This document shows, piece after piece, positions 51,468 through 60,424 of a stretch of DNA of 64,000 bases; positions within the stretch are counted from its first letter, which is position 1, and every line of letters begins with the position of its first letter. The stretch is from Pseudomonas shahriarae. GTDB taxonomy: Bacteria; Pseudomonadota; Gammaproteobacteria; Pseudomonadales; Pseudomonadaceae. The notes below the pieces were generated by a model that did no database searches, was not told the origin of the DNA, and saw nothing but the letters and a program-made list of their open reading frames with translations. The position numbers were made by a program, and so were the translations under genes. The stretch spans positions 2,521,001 to 2,585,000 of the forward strand of contig NZ_CP077085.1 of the NCBI RefSeq assembly GCF_014268455.2, given 5' to 3'.

Positions 51468-53267
51468 ATGCAACGCCTATTTCTGAGCCTGTTGATCTGC
51501 CTGGGCTTCGTGCTCCCGGCCACCGCCCAAGCCTGGTGGCAGGACGACTGGCACTACCGTAAACAGATCTCGCTGGACACCACCCCCCAAGGCGCCGCGA
51601 TCAATCAGGCGCTGGGCCGTACTGCCTTGCTGGTGCGCTTGCACACCGGCAACTTCACCTTCGACGGGGTCAAGGAAGACGGCGCCGACCTGCGTTTTGT
51701 CAGCGCCGACGACAAGACCGTGTTCAATCACCAGATCGAGAGCTTCGACCCGCTGATGGGCATGGCGTTGATCTGGGTCGATGTGCCCAAGATCGAGGGC
51801 GGCCAGCGTCAGGACCTGTGGATGTACTACGGCAACGACAAGGCCCCGGCGACCGGCAACGGCCAACTGACGTTCGATCCGAGCTACACCGCGCTCTACC
51901 ATTTCGAGGGCGCCAACGGCACGCCGGCCCGTGACACCACGGCCTATGGCAACACCGCGCTGAACGCCACCGGTGCGAGCATCGACGGCGTGATCGGGCG
52001 GGCCTTGCAGTTCAGCGGCCAGCCGTTGCTGTTGCCGGCCAGTCCGTCGTTGCAACACACCGCCAGCGGCGCCTTTACTTTCAGTGCCTGGCTGCGCCTG
52101 GACCAGGCCGCCGGTGAGCAAGTGGTGCTGGCCCGCCGTGAAGGCAGCAGCAGCCTGGTGCTGGGCCTGAACCAGGGCATGCCGTTTGTCGAGATCGACG
52201 GCCAGCGTGCGGTATCGACCCAGCCGCTGAACCCCGGCCAATGGCAACACCTGGCCTTTACGGCCGCTGGCAACGCCGTGACCCTGTATGTCAACGGCCG
52301 CGAAACCGCGACCCTGGCGCTGGCGATGCCGGCGTTCAATTCCCAGCTGGCCATTGGCGCCGACCTGCCGGAGTCCACCGGCGGCCTGCTGCCCTTTGCC
52401 GGGGCGATGGATGAGCTGCGCCTGTCCAAAGTCGCACGCCCGGCGGGGGCGTTGTTGGCCGATGCCAGCGCCCAGGGTTCTGAGTCGAAACTGCTGGCCT
52501 ATGGCGTGGATGAAGAACAGTCGGGCTTTGGTTTCGGCAGCCTGGGCTTTTTGCTCAAGGCCGTGCCTATCGACGCCTGGGTGATCATCCTGGTGCTGGT
52601 GGCGATGATGGTCCAGTCGTGGGTCATCATGCTCCGCAAGAACCGCATGGTCAGCCGCGTCAGCAGTGCCAACGAGATCTTCCGCGAGCAGTTCGCGCAG
52701 ATCGGCACCCGCCTGGAGATGTACTACGACGACCAGATCCTGGCCGAGCGCCTCAGCCACTCGTCGTTATGGCGCCTGTACCGCGTCGCCGTCCAGGAAA
52801 TCCGCACCCGCCGCGCCCAGGGCGCCGACACCAGCTCGGTCTCGGCAGCCACCATCGAAGCCATCCGTTGCTCCATGGACGGCGTGCGCACCCGGGAAAA
52901 CCAGCAGCTCAGCGCCAAGCTCTCGACCCTGTCCAACGCCATTGCCGGCGGCCCGTATATCGGCCTGCTCGGTACGGTGCTGGGGATCATGGTGGTGTTC
53001 CTCGGCACGGCCATGGCCGGCGACGTGAACATCAATGCGATCGCCCCGGGCATGGCTGCTGCGTTGCTGGCCACCGCCATGGGCCTGTTTGTCGCGATCC
53101 CCGCACTGTTTGGCTACAACCGCCTGATCACCCGCAACAAGGAGGTCAGTGCCGACATGCGGGTGTTCGTCGATGAGTTCATCACCCGCCTGGCCGAGAT
53201 GCACGGCGAGAGCCAGTCCAGCGAAGCCGGGCATCGGCGCGCCCAGCCAGCCCACGTACCGGCCTGA
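51468..53267 (+). CDS. exbB: ExbB/TolQ family proton-channel protein with periplasmic DUF2341 and LamG-like domains
   Basis: 599 residues, more than twice a usual ExbB. The signal peptide ends near TAQA. Residues 24-130 are DUF2341-like (WWQDDWHYRKQISLD). Residues 150-335 are a concanavalin/LamG-like fold (GAFTFSAWLRLDQAAGEQ, GQWQHLAFTAAGNAVTLYVNG). A transmembrane helix lies near 367-387. The MotA/TolQ/ExbB core follows (GGPYIGLLGTVLGIMVVFLG). It forms an energy module with the next two genes. The periplasmic domain probably binds a carbohydrate or cell-wall ligand, which is inference. Confidence 0.88.
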   Translation: MQRLFLSLLICLGFVLPATAQAWWQDDWHYRKQISLDTTPQGAAINQALGRTALLVRLHTGNFTFDGVKEDGADLRFVSADDKTVFNHQIESFDPLMGMALIWVDVPKIEGGQRQDLWMYYGNDKAPATGNGQLTFDPSYTALYHFEGANGTPARDTTAYGNTALNATGASIDGVIGRALQFSGQPLLLPASPSLQHTASGAFTFSAWLRLDQAAGEQVVLARREGSSSLVLGLNQGMPFVEIDGQRAVSTQPLNPGQWQHLAFTAAGNAVTLYVNGRETATLALAMPAFNSQLAIGADLPESTGGLLPFAGAMDELRLSKVARPAGALLADASAQGSESKLLAYGVDEEQSGFGFGSLGFLLKAVPIDAWVIILVLVAMMVQSWVIMLRKNRMVSRVSSANEIFREQFAQIGTRLEMYYDDQILAERLSHSSLWRLYRVAVQEIRTRRAQGADTSSVSAATIEAIRCSMDGVRTRENQQLSAKLSTLSNAIAGGPYIGLLGTVLGIMVVFLGTAMAGDVNINAIAPGMAAALLATAMGLFVAIPALFGYNRLITRNKEVSADMRVFVDEFITRLAEMHGESQSSEAGHRRAQPAHVPA

Positions 53268-53278
53268 GGAGAATCAGC

Positions 53279-53698
53279 ATGGCTTCTGTGAATGCCTCCC
53301 ACGACGATGACGAAGACGCCGCCGTCGACAACATCAACATCACGCCCCTGGTGGACGTGCTGATGGTGGTGCTGGTGATGTTTATCCTCACCGCCACGGC
53401 CCAGGTCTCGGGGATCCAGATCCACTTGCCCAAGGCCAGCGCCTCGGTGTCGTTGTCCGAGGCCAAGACCAAGGCGATTTCGGTGAATGACGGCGGCCAG
53501 GTATTCCTCGACGCCTACCCGGTAACCCTGGGGGAACTGGAAGAACGCCTGCGTATCGAGAAGGCCCTGAACCCGGAGTTTCCGGTGATTGTGCGCGGCG
53601 ATGCCACGGTGCAGTACCAGAAGGTCATCGAGGTGCTTGATTTGCTGCGCCGCCTGGAGCTGTCCCAGGTCGGCCTGGTCACTGGCAAACCATCATGA
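53279..53698 (+). CDS. exbD: ExbD family biopolymer transport protein
   Basis: 139 residues. The single transmembrane helix contains the conserved aspartate (NINITPLVDVLMVVLVMFIL), followed by a periplasmic domain (IRGDATVQYQKVIEVLDLL-type pattern). It starts 11 bases after exbB and its stop overlaps the tonB-like start by four bases. It carries the proton path with the ExbB above. Confidence 0.93.
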   Translation: MASVNASHDDDEDAAVDNINITPLVDVLMVVLVMFILTATAQVSGIQIHLPKASASVSLSEAKTKAISVNDGGQVFLDAYPVTLGELEERLRIEKALNPEFPVIVRGDATVQYQKVIEVLDLLRRLELSQVGLVTGKPS

Positions 53699-54399
53699 CC
53701 GCACAGATGCCGATCCCACCCACGCCCGTGAAGAAGTCGCCGCTGCGCCCGCTGAAGTGGGGCGCCGGCCTGCTGGTGGGCGCCGTGGCCGCGTGGTTCC
53801 TGTGGCAGTGGGCCAATGACATGAGCGGCGTGCGCCGCGAAGCGCCCAAGGTGCCGATGATTATCCCGTTGCCGCCACCACCGCCGCCGCCCCCGGAACC
53901 GCCCAAGGAGCCCGAGCCCCAGGTCGAGGAAAAGATCCCCGAGCCTGAGCCCACACCTGCGCCGGAGGAGATCAAGCCGGAGCAAGAGGCACCCCCGAGT
54001 CCCGCCGACGACCTGGCCAACCCGATGCAGATCGACGGTGATGCCCAGGCCGGTAACGACGGTTTCAACGTGGGGGCCGGCAAGGGCGGCGGCATGGCCG
54101 GCTCCGGTGGGGGCGGCCTGGGCACGGGCACGTTCAAGCAGTACCTGGCCGGGGTGTTCCAGCGCCTGCTGCGCGAAGACCCGGAGTTGCGCAAGAAGGC
54201 CTATGCGGTGCAGGCCGACCTGTGGCTGAGCGGCGATGGCGAGGTCACGCGTGTAGAGCTGGCCCAGTCCAGCGGCGATGCCGACACCGACGCCCAGGTA
54301 CTGGCGGCACTGCGGGCCACGCCCCGTTTGAAAGAACGCACACCGGCCTCCCTGACGTTGCCGGTGCGCCTGTCCCTCAAGGGCCGACGCCCGGAGTGA
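53695..54399 (+). CDS. TonB family energy transducer
   Basis: 234 residues. An N-terminal membrane helix (about 19-38, LKWGAGLLVGAVAAWFLWQW) is followed by a Pro/Glu-rich spacer (55-105) and a Gly-rich hinge. The TonB C-terminal domain (145-232) is read from VQADLWLSGDGEVTRVELAQ. It completes an ExbB-ExbD-TonB trio. The outer-membrane partner may be the porin-like protein just downstream, or the VreA/TPS system. PA0695 holds this place in P. aeruginosa. Confidence 0.88.
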   Translation: MTAQMPIPPTPVKKSPLRPLKWGAGLLVGAVAAWFLWQWANDMSGVRREAPKVPMIIPLPPPPPPPPEPPKEPEPQVEEKIPEPEPTPAPEEIKPEQEAPPSPADDLANPMQIDGDAQAGNDGFNVGAGKGGGMAGSGGGGLGTGTFKQYLAGVFQRLLREDPELRKKAYAVQADLWLSGDGEVTRVELAQSSGDADTDAQVLAALRATPRLKERTPASLTLPVRLSLKGRRPE

Positions 54400-54439
54400 G
54401 CCAACCTTTTTTGCAGTTTTCTACAGGAGTTGTGTGCAG

Positions 54440-56131
54440 ATGATTTCCCACGTGAATCGAGTGACCCTGGCGGTCGGCATGGTCATCGCGACCCTGGTCG
54501 GCCAGGCAACGGCCGCCCCGGCCGGGCCTTCGGAAAACGCCACGATCAACCTGATCCGCCTGCTGGTGCAGCAAGGTGTGCTCAAGCAGGAACAGGCCGA
54601 GGGGCTGATCGCCCAGGCCGAGAAAGAGGCGGTGCAGGCGCGCCAGACCGCAGTGGCCGCCACCGGGCCTGCGGCGGCCCCTGGGGATGTGCGGGTGCAG
54701 TACGTGCCGGCCGCCGTGCGTGATCAGATCCGCGACCAGGTCAAGGCCGAAGTCATGGCCACTGCCAAGCAGGAAAACTGGGCCCAGCCCAACACCTTCC
54801 CGGATTGGGTCTCGCGTATCAGCTTCGATGGCGATATCCGCCTGCGTGACGAGTCGCGGTTCTTCTCTGGCAACAACAGCAACGAAATCGTCGATTACGC
54901 CAAGCTCAACGAGAACGGTCCCTACGACGTTAACAAAGACACCAACACCCGCCTGCCGCCATTGCTCAACACCCGTGAAGACCGCGAGAACCTGTTCCGC
55001 CTACGCGCACGCCTGGGGATGAAGGCGATCATTTCGCCGGAATGGACCGCAGGCATCCGCATCGGCACCGGCTCCGACAACAACCCGGTGTCCACCACCC
55101 AGACCCTGGGCGGCGGCTTTGGCAAGAAAGATATCTGGCTCGACCAGGGCTACCTGACCTGGAAGGCCACCCAGGACCTGACCCTGACGGGCGGGCGGAT
55201 CGCCAACCCGTTCTATTCCACCGACCTGATGTACTCCAGCGACCTCAACTTCGACGGCGTGGCGGCGATCTTCAACCACAGCCTCAACAACGAATGGGGC
55301 CTGTTCGGCACGCTGGGCGCGTTCCCGGTGGAGTACACCTCCGACACCGCCAGCAGCAACGGTTTCGACAAGGAAGACAGCGACACCAAATGGCTGTTCG
55401 GCGGGCAGATCGGCGCCAACTGGAAGATCAACCGCAGCAACAGCCTCAAGGGCGCATTGGCCTACTACCGCTTCGACGACATCGAAGGCCAGCGCTCCAG
55501 CCCTTGCTCGCCATGGGCCGGCGCGCCGGGCTGCGACACCGACGGCTCGCGCGTGGCCTTTATGCAAAAGGGCAACAGCGTATTCCTGCTGCGCAATATC
55601 AACGCCAACCCGGCAACCCCGGGCCTGACCCCGCAACCGCAATACGTGGGCCTGGCCTCCAAGTTCGATGTGCTGGACCTGAACCTGGTGTGGGACAGCG
55701 AACTGCCTCAAGACTTCAGGCTGCGCAGCCAGGCCAACTTCATTCACAACCTAGCCTACGACAAGGGCGAAATGCTCAAGCGCAGCGAAGGCGAGATCGT
55801 CAACAACATCAACAGCAAGGGCCAGTTTGAAAGTGGCGGCAATGCGCTGATGGTTCAGTTCACCCTCGGCAGTGCCCTGGAGATGAAAAAGGCCGGCGAC
55901 TGGAACCTGTTGGCTGGCTACAAGTACATCCAGCCGGATGCCTTGCCGGATGGCTTCAACGACTCGTCCTTCCACCTCGGCGGCACCAACGCCAAGGGCT
56001 ACTTCATTGGCGGCAACTACGGCATCGACAAGAACATCTACGCCAGCGCCCGTTGGCTGAGCGCCTCAGAGGTGTATGGCGCGCCGTTTGAAGTCGATGT
56101 GATGCAACTGGAACTGAATACGCGCTTCTGA
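54440..56131 (+). CDS. putative outer-membrane porin with N-terminal coiled coil
   Basis: 563 residues from the ATG at 54440, ten bases after aggag; GTG 54434 is too close to it. A signal peptide ends near QATA. A helical segment follows (about 35-75, LIRLLVQQGVLKQEQAEGLI) that resembles the SLH-like/coiled start of Porin_5-type proteins, then a long beta barrel closing with DVMQLELNTRF (terminal Phe). It lies between tonB and a coiled-coil protein in the same operon. The ligand is unknown. Confidence 0.82.
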   Translation: MISHVNRVTLAVGMVIATLVGQATAAPAGPSENATINLIRLLVQQGVLKQEQAEGLIAQAEKEAVQARQTAVAATGPAAAPGDVRVQYVPAAVRDQIRDQVKAEVMATAKQENWAQPNTFPDWVSRISFDGDIRLRDESRFFSGNNSNEIVDYAKLNENGPYDVNKDTNTRLPPLLNTREDRENLFRLRARLGMKAIISPEWTAGIRIGTGSDNNPVSTTQTLGGGFGKKDIWLDQGYLTWKATQDLTLTGGRIANPFYSTDLMYSSDLNFDGVAAIFNHSLNNEWGLFGTLGAFPVEYTSDTASSNGFDKEDSDTKWLFGGQIGANWKINRSNSLKGALAYYRFDDIEGQRSSPCSPWAGAPGCDTDGSRVAFMQKGNSVFLLRNINANPATPGLTPQPQYVGLASKFDVLDLNLVWDSELPQDFRLRSQANFIHNLAYDKGEMLKRSEGEIVNNINSKGQFESGGNALMVQFTLGSALEMKKAGDWNLLAGYKYIQPDALPDGFNDSSFHLGGTNAKGYFIGGNYGIDKNIYASARWLSASEVYGAPFEVDVMQLELNTRF

Positions 56132-56148
56132 CGCGCCGGGAGATACCC

Positions 56149-56775
56149 ATGAACATGCGAATTTGCGGACTGGTCCTGGCCCTGGTCGCCACCGGCGCCT
56201 CGGCCGAAGGCATGGAGGAGCGCCTGCGCACCCAGTTGCGCAGCACCACCGCGCAGCTGCAGGCACTGCAAAGCGAACAGGCCCAGGCCGCCGCTGCACG
56301 GATTGCCGCCGAAAACCAGGCCAAGCAGGCCCAGGTGCAGATCAAGCAGTTGAGCCTGGAGCTGGACAAGGCCCGAGGCGTGGCCGAGCAACTGGCCGGC
56401 CAGCAGCAGAGCCTGCACAGCCAAGCCCAGGCGCAAGTGGCGGCGAGTGCCGAGCAGACCGGCAAGTTCAAGAAGGCGTATGACGACCTGCTGGTGCTGG
56501 CCCGTGGCAAAGAAACCGAGCGCGCGCGCCTGCAGGCGCAACTGGCTGAACGTGACACACAAGTGCAGCAATGTTCAGCCAAGAATCAACAGATGTATGG
56601 CGTGGCCCAAGCGTTGCTCGCGGCCTACGAAAAAATCGACGTGGCCGAGGTCATGAGCATTCGCCAACCGTTCGCCAGCGGCGCGCGGGTCAAGTTCGAA
56701 GAACTGGCCCAGGGTTTTGGCGATGGCCTGTACAACAGCCGTTTCGATGCGCCCCAGGCGGCGCTTAATCACTGA
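56149..56775 (+). CDS. secreted coiled-coil protein
   Basis: 208 residues. The signal peptide ends at GASA. Residues 22-150 are an almost unbroken coiled coil rich in Gln, Ala, Glu and Lys (EERLRTQLRSTTAQLQALQS). A C-terminal globular part of about 55 residues follows one cysteine near 143. It occupies the place of PA0697. It may bridge periplasm and outer membrane for the porin or TPS system; that is inference. Confidence 0.72.
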   Translation: MNMRICGLVLALVATGASAEGMEERLRTQLRSTTAQLQALQSEQAQAAAARIAAENQAKQAQVQIKQLSLELDKARGVAEQLAGQQQSLHSQAQAQVAASAEQTGKFKKAYDDLLVLARGKETERARLQAQLAERDTQVQQCSAKNQQMYGVAQALLAAYEKIDVAEVMSIRQPFASGARVKFEELAQGFGDGLYNSRFDAPQAALNH

Positions 56776-56797
56776 TCAACCAAGGAAGAAGTTAACC

Positions 56798-57274
56798 ATG
56801 AGCGAATTGATGAGCAGCGTGACCCCCCAGCGCCTGACCGAGTTGCTGCAAGAGGCCGGCTACCGGGTCAACCAGAGCGAGCAGAACGGCATCGTGCAAC
56901 TGCTCAGCGCCAGCCAGGGCATCGGTTTTGCCGTGCGCTTCGGCAACCCGGCGGCGGAGCAGGGCGCCTATGTGGATTTCACCTACAGTTGCGCGCTGCG
57001 GGTCCAGGGCGAGTTGCCCGCAGGCCTGGCCCCGGTCTGGAACACCTCGCGGCGCTTTGCCCGGCTGTCGGTGCAGGGGGAGTTCCTGCTGATGGAGATG
57101 GACGTGATGGTGGCTGGCGTCGGTGCCCTGTACCTGCGCAGCCAATTGGAGTTGTGGGATCGGCTGTTGCAGGAATTTATCGTCTACCTGCGTGAATACA
57201 GCCAGACCGCCGCGCACCTGCAAGCCCAGGGTGTACCTGAGGTTGAAACCCGCGAAGAGGCGCCGGCGCTGTGA
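56798..57274 (+). CDS. YbjN domain-containing protein
   Basis: 158 residues from the ATG at 56798 with aaggaag upstream. The pattern LTELLQEAGYRVN followed by FAVRFGNP and WNTSRRFARLSVQGEFLLMEMD is that of YbjN-type bacterial sensory-chaperone-like proteins. No signal peptide, so it should be cytoplasmic, unlike its neighbours. The stop overlaps the isomerase start as a four-base overlap. Confidence 0.78.
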   Translation: MSELMSSVTPQRLTELLQEAGYRVNQSEQNGIVQLLSASQGIGFAVRFGNPAAEQGAYVDFTYSCALRVQGELPAGLAPVWNTSRRFARLSVQGEFLLMEMDVMVAGVGALYLRSQLELWDRLLQEFIVYLREYSQTAAHLQAQGVPEVETREEAPAL

Positions 57275-58200
57275 AAAAACCAACCCTGGTGGTAGCTGCG
57301 CTGGCCCTGTTGGGGGTGGCGGTGGGCTTGGGCCTGCGCTCGGGCAGCGACCCGGTCGCGGCCCAGCAACCGGCCCCGGTGATCGGCGCAGAGGGCCCGG
57401 CGGTGGCACGCCTGGGCAATCAACAGGTGGCCGTGACGGAACTGCAGGCATTGCTGGCCACCTTGCCGGCCGAATCGCGCGAGCAGTTGCGCGCCAATCG
57501 GGGTGCCCTGGAAACCTGGATCCGCTCGCGCCTGGCGCAAAAGGCCGTGCTCGAACAGGCCGATGCCCAGGGCTGGCGGCAACGCCCGGACGTCGAGCAA
57601 CAGACCCGCGCCGCCACCGAGCAGATCGTGTTTCGCGACTACCTGCTGTCGGTCAGCCAGGTGCCGGCCGACTACCCCAGCGCCGCCGAGTTGCAGCAGG
57701 CCTATGACAGCGGCAAGGCCCAGTGGATGACACCGCCGCTGTACCGGGTCAGCCAGATCTTCCTCGCCGTGGACAACCCGCAAAATGCCGAGGCCGTGCG
57801 GCGCCAGGCCCAGGAACTGAGCCGCCGGGCCCAGGCGGCCCCGGCGGAGTTTGCCGAGCTGGCCAGCCAGCACTCCCAGGACGCCGGCAGCGCCGGGCGC
57901 GGCGGTGATTCGGGCCTGCAACCCTTGCAGCAACTGGTACCAGAGGTGCGCAACGTGGTCGCGCGGCTCAAGCCGGGTGCGGTATCGGATGCGGTGCACA
58001 GCGCGGCGGGGTTTCATGTGCTCAAGTTGACCGAGCACCAACCGGCGCGCACCGCCAGCCTCGACGAACTGCGCCCACGCCTGACCGAGGCCCTGCGCGC
58101 CCAGCGCCAGGAGCAGATCGCCAAGGCCTATCTGGAGGGCATGCTCAACACCGCGACCTTGAGCATCGACGGGGCGCAACTGAACAAAGTACTGGAATAA
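57271..58200 (+). CDS. PpiC-type periplasmic peptidyl-prolyl isomerase
   Basis: 309 residues. An N-terminal membrane anchor (4-22) is followed by a SurA-like helical part (about 45-150) and a parvulin domain (155-250) marked by YRVSQIFLAV, LASQHSQD and AGFHVLKLTEH. It is anchored in the inner membrane facing the periplasm. As the last gene of the pdtB-exbBD-tonB operon, it probably helps fold the giant exoprotein or the outer-membrane proteins. It corresponds in position to PA0699. Confidence 0.87.
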   Translation: MKKPTLVVAALALLGVAVGLGLRSGSDPVAAQQPAPVIGAEGPAVARLGNQQVAVTELQALLATLPAESREQLRANRGALETWIRSRLAQKAVLEQADAQGWRQRPDVEQQTRAATEQIVFRDYLLSVSQVPADYPSAAELQQAYDSGKAQWMTPPLYRVSQIFLAVDNPQNAEAVRRQAQELSRRAQAAPAEFAELASQHSQDAGSAGRGGDSGLQPLQQLVPEVRNVVARLKPGAVSDAVHSAAGFHVLKLTEHQPARTASLDELRPRLTEALRAQRQEQIAKAYLEGMLNTATLSIDGAQLNKVLE

Positions 58201-58251
58201 ACAGGCTGTACGCATGGATGCACAGACCCAATAAGACAGGGAGTTCCCCCC

Positions 58252-59229
58252 ATGGACTATCTAGAACCTGCAGCACCCCACGGCATGACGCCTTACCGCG
58301 CGCCCGGCGAACCCCGGGAAGCCTGGCTGGCCCTGGCTGCGGGCATCGACCCGGAGGTGGCGCGCTACTTCCTGATCAGCGCCCGCTGCGGCTGTTTCAT
58401 GCAGGCGGCCCGCAGCCTGAACATCAAGGCCACATTGCTGCGCAAACGCCTGGCGCTACTGGAAGCACAGATGCGCCGTTCACTGTTCAGCTACCAGGGC
58501 AATGTCCTGGCGCTGAGCCGTGACGGCCTGCAGCTCCAGGCGCGGCTGGTGACCCTGGCCAATGAACGGCGGGTGCCGGTGCAGGAACAACCGTTGATTC
58601 GGCTGGCAGTGGCCGAGACCATCCTGCATGACATCCTCGGGCGCGACCTGATCTCCCTGCTGCGCCGCAATGCCAGTGTGCGCCTGGAGATTGTCTGTAT
58701 CGACAGTCCGCAGGCCGTGCAGACAGTGGAAGCCGACGTGGTGCTGTGGCTGGCGGGCGTCGACTCGCCGCAGCCGGGGCCGGGCTTTGCGACCCATCCA
58801 CCGCAGGCACTGGCCTGCCTGGATTACCTGCCGCATATCGCCAAACGCTACTCACGCCTGGCCGCACGCCCGGACAGTGTGGATGACTTGGCGGACTACA
58901 TGCTGGTGCAATGGCAGCCTGACGGCTTGGTCGAGGCATTGGCGCCGTGGAACCGAGTGGTGCAACAGCGCTTGGCGGGGGTGGTGCAGGTGCAGGCGTA
59001 TCCGCTGATGCTGGAGATGATCCGCTGCAGCGCGTGCATTGGCTTGCTGCCGCGTTACATGAGTTGTTTCGACCGGGGCTTGATGGCGTTGCCGGGCTTG
59101 TTTGCCCAGGACATGCAGCGCCAGGTGTGGATGGCGGTCAATGCCGCGGCGGCGTATCCACAGGAGGTGCAGATGATTGTGGCAATGGTGGTCAACACCT
59201 TTGAGGAGCGGCGGGAGTGGTTTGGCTGA
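58252..59229 (+). CDS. LysR-type transcriptional regulator, divergent member
   Basis: 325 residues. A 30-residue N-terminal extension precedes the helix-turn-helix (about 33-90, FMQAARSLNIKATLLRKRLALLE). The effector domain is of LysR type but has low similarity to well-known members. It starts 51 bases after the isomerase with cagggag upstream and ends at a clear terminator. In P. aeruginosa a regulator sits at the same end of this locus (PA0701). Confidence 0.75.
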   Translation: MDYLEPAAPHGMTPYRAPGEPREAWLALAAGIDPEVARYFLISARCGCFMQAARSLNIKATLLRKRLALLEAQMRRSLFSYQGNVLALSRDGLQLQARLVTLANERRVPVQEQPLIRLAVAETILHDILGRDLISLLRRNASVRLEIVCIDSPQAVQTVEADVVLWLAGVDSPQPGPGFATHPPQALACLDYLPHIAKRYSRLAARPDSVDDLADYMLVQWQPDGLVEALAPWNRVVQQRLAGVVQVQAYPLMLEMIRCSACIGLLPRYMSCFDRGLMALPGLFAQDMQRQVWMAVNAAAAYPQEVQMIVAMVVNTFEERREWFG

Positions 59230-59252
59230 CGCCGCTCAATGGCGCGAACAAT

Positions 59253-59287
59253 AAAAAGGGCAAGCGCTAATAAGCGCAGCCCTTTTT
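59253..59287. terminator. bidirectional rho-independent terminator
   Basis: Aaaaagggc pairs with gcccttttt around an inner aagcgc/gcgc hairpin, giving T runs on both strands. It lies between the LysR-type gene and the convergent gene at 59334-59777. Confidence 0.88.
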
Positions 59288-59333
59288 ACAAATGGGATAT
59301 TCCAGCGATAGACAGACTTGGGCGCTCATAGTG

Positions 59334-59777
59334 TTATTGAGTCTTGTATTGCACCGTACCTTGTTGCGAGGCGCCTTCGAACTTCGCGACGCCGATAATT
59401 CTTTTACGCTGTTGCGTGTCCGCAGAATTGACCGCAAAAAACTTGAAAGAAATTTCTAATGAAGGCTCGGCTGTCAATGAAACAGAGATAACCTCCATCT
59501 TGTCCTCATCGTTGTTGTCAGCGTACCAGCTATTCTGATTCTGCCCTGGGTTGTACCAGGCACCTACAAGGGTATCCCTGTTCATTTCGTATGTGCCCGG
59601 CTTGATGTGGTCCGGGAAAGTAAAGAAAATCCCCTCTTTCAAGATACCTTCAACCGGACCGCCGGCAATAATGGATGAACTATAAAGGTTAAGTGAAACA
59701 GACTCGGCGGTGTAGGCGCGGCCATCAATGTCCGCTGTTAAATGGCCGGTTGTATTGTGCGGTTGGGGGGTTGGCAT
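59334..59777 (-). CDS. hypothetical protein, 147 residues
   Basis: ATG at 59777 with gaggat six bases upstream. No signal peptide or membrane helix. The pattern of alternating polar and hydrophobic residues (GHLTADIDGRAYTAESVSLN, then ISVSLTAEPSLEISFKFFAV) suggests an all-beta fold. The gene and its upstream gap are clearly more AT-rich than the neighbours, hinting at acquisition. I do not recognise the family. Confidence 0.7.
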   Translation of the reverse strand: MPTPQPHNTTGHLTADIDGRAYTAESVSLNLYSSSIIAGGPVEGILKEGIFFTFPDHIKPGTYEMNRDTLVGAWYNPGQNQNSWYADNNDEDKMEVISVSLTAEPSLEISFKFFAVNSADTQQRKRIIGVAKFEGASQQGTVQYKTQ

Positions 59778-59855
59778 TAGTGAATCCTCAGAGTTGATTT
59801 AAACCGTTCGTAGAGGCTTTACGGTTAATTAATAACTTGAGGAGTACCAGGGATC

Positions 59856-59875
59856 TACTGTCACTATTAACAGTA
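59856..59875. promoter_or_regulatory. possible operator upstream of the 147-residue gene
   Basis: tactgt and acagta form a 6-bp inverted repeat eight bases apart, in an AT-rich stretch about 80 bases before the start. No regulator can be named. Confidence 0.3.
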
Positions 59876-59928
59876 AATCGTTTCAGTGGTCTGGTGTCGT
59901 TCCGGGCGCGTGTATCCCGGGTCGGTCC

Positions 59929-60357
59929 CTAGGCGACTACAGGCTGAATGTGCAACCCACCCTCGACATCCTTGACCAACCCGCTGGCCAGCAACAACGG
60001 CAGCAGACGCTTGTGCAACTGCGGTTCGACAAACTCCTTTACCGTGTCCAACGCCAGCTCGCCGTGACCCGGCAGTTCCGCCTTGGTGTACGACAGCCAG
60101 GCTTTCTTCAGCATCTGCAACACATCGCTGCCAGCGGTCAGCGCAAAGCGGCGGTGGGTTACCTGGCCCTGGAAGTCGAAGCTGTGCTGATACTCGTAGC
60201 CTTTCTCGTCACCCGCGCTGGCCACGCAGCGCGTGCAGGTGCAAGGGCCATCACCAAAAGCCGCCTGCAGGTAGCTATTGAAGTCCACCACGGGTTTGAG
60301 CGACAGGCGCTTGTCCACTTCGAACAGGTCGCCGGTCATTTTTGCGTCGTTACTCAA
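59929..60357 (-). CDS. hypothetical protein with CxCxxC motif
   Basis: 142 residues from TTG 60357, which has agga nine bases upstream; ATG 60339 is the alternative. CTCTRC near residues 39-44 may bind a metal. The C-terminal half is helical (MLKKAWLSYTKAEL, HKRLLPLLLASGLV). No signal peptide. I do not recognise the family. A regulatory or adaptor role is possible. Confidence 0.65.
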   Translation of the reverse strand: MSNDAKMTGDLFEVDKRLSLKPVVDFNSYLQAAFGDGPCTCTRCVASAGDEKGYEYQHSFDFQGQVTHRRFALTAGSDVLQMLKKAWLSYTKAELPGHGELALDTVKEFVEPQLHKRLLPLLLASGLVKDVEGGLHIQPVVA

Positions 60358-60424
60358 GGTGCATTTCCTCGCAGGTCTACAGCTGGTTTTTCAAAGCGCG
60401 GCATCATACCAGCACGATCCGTAC

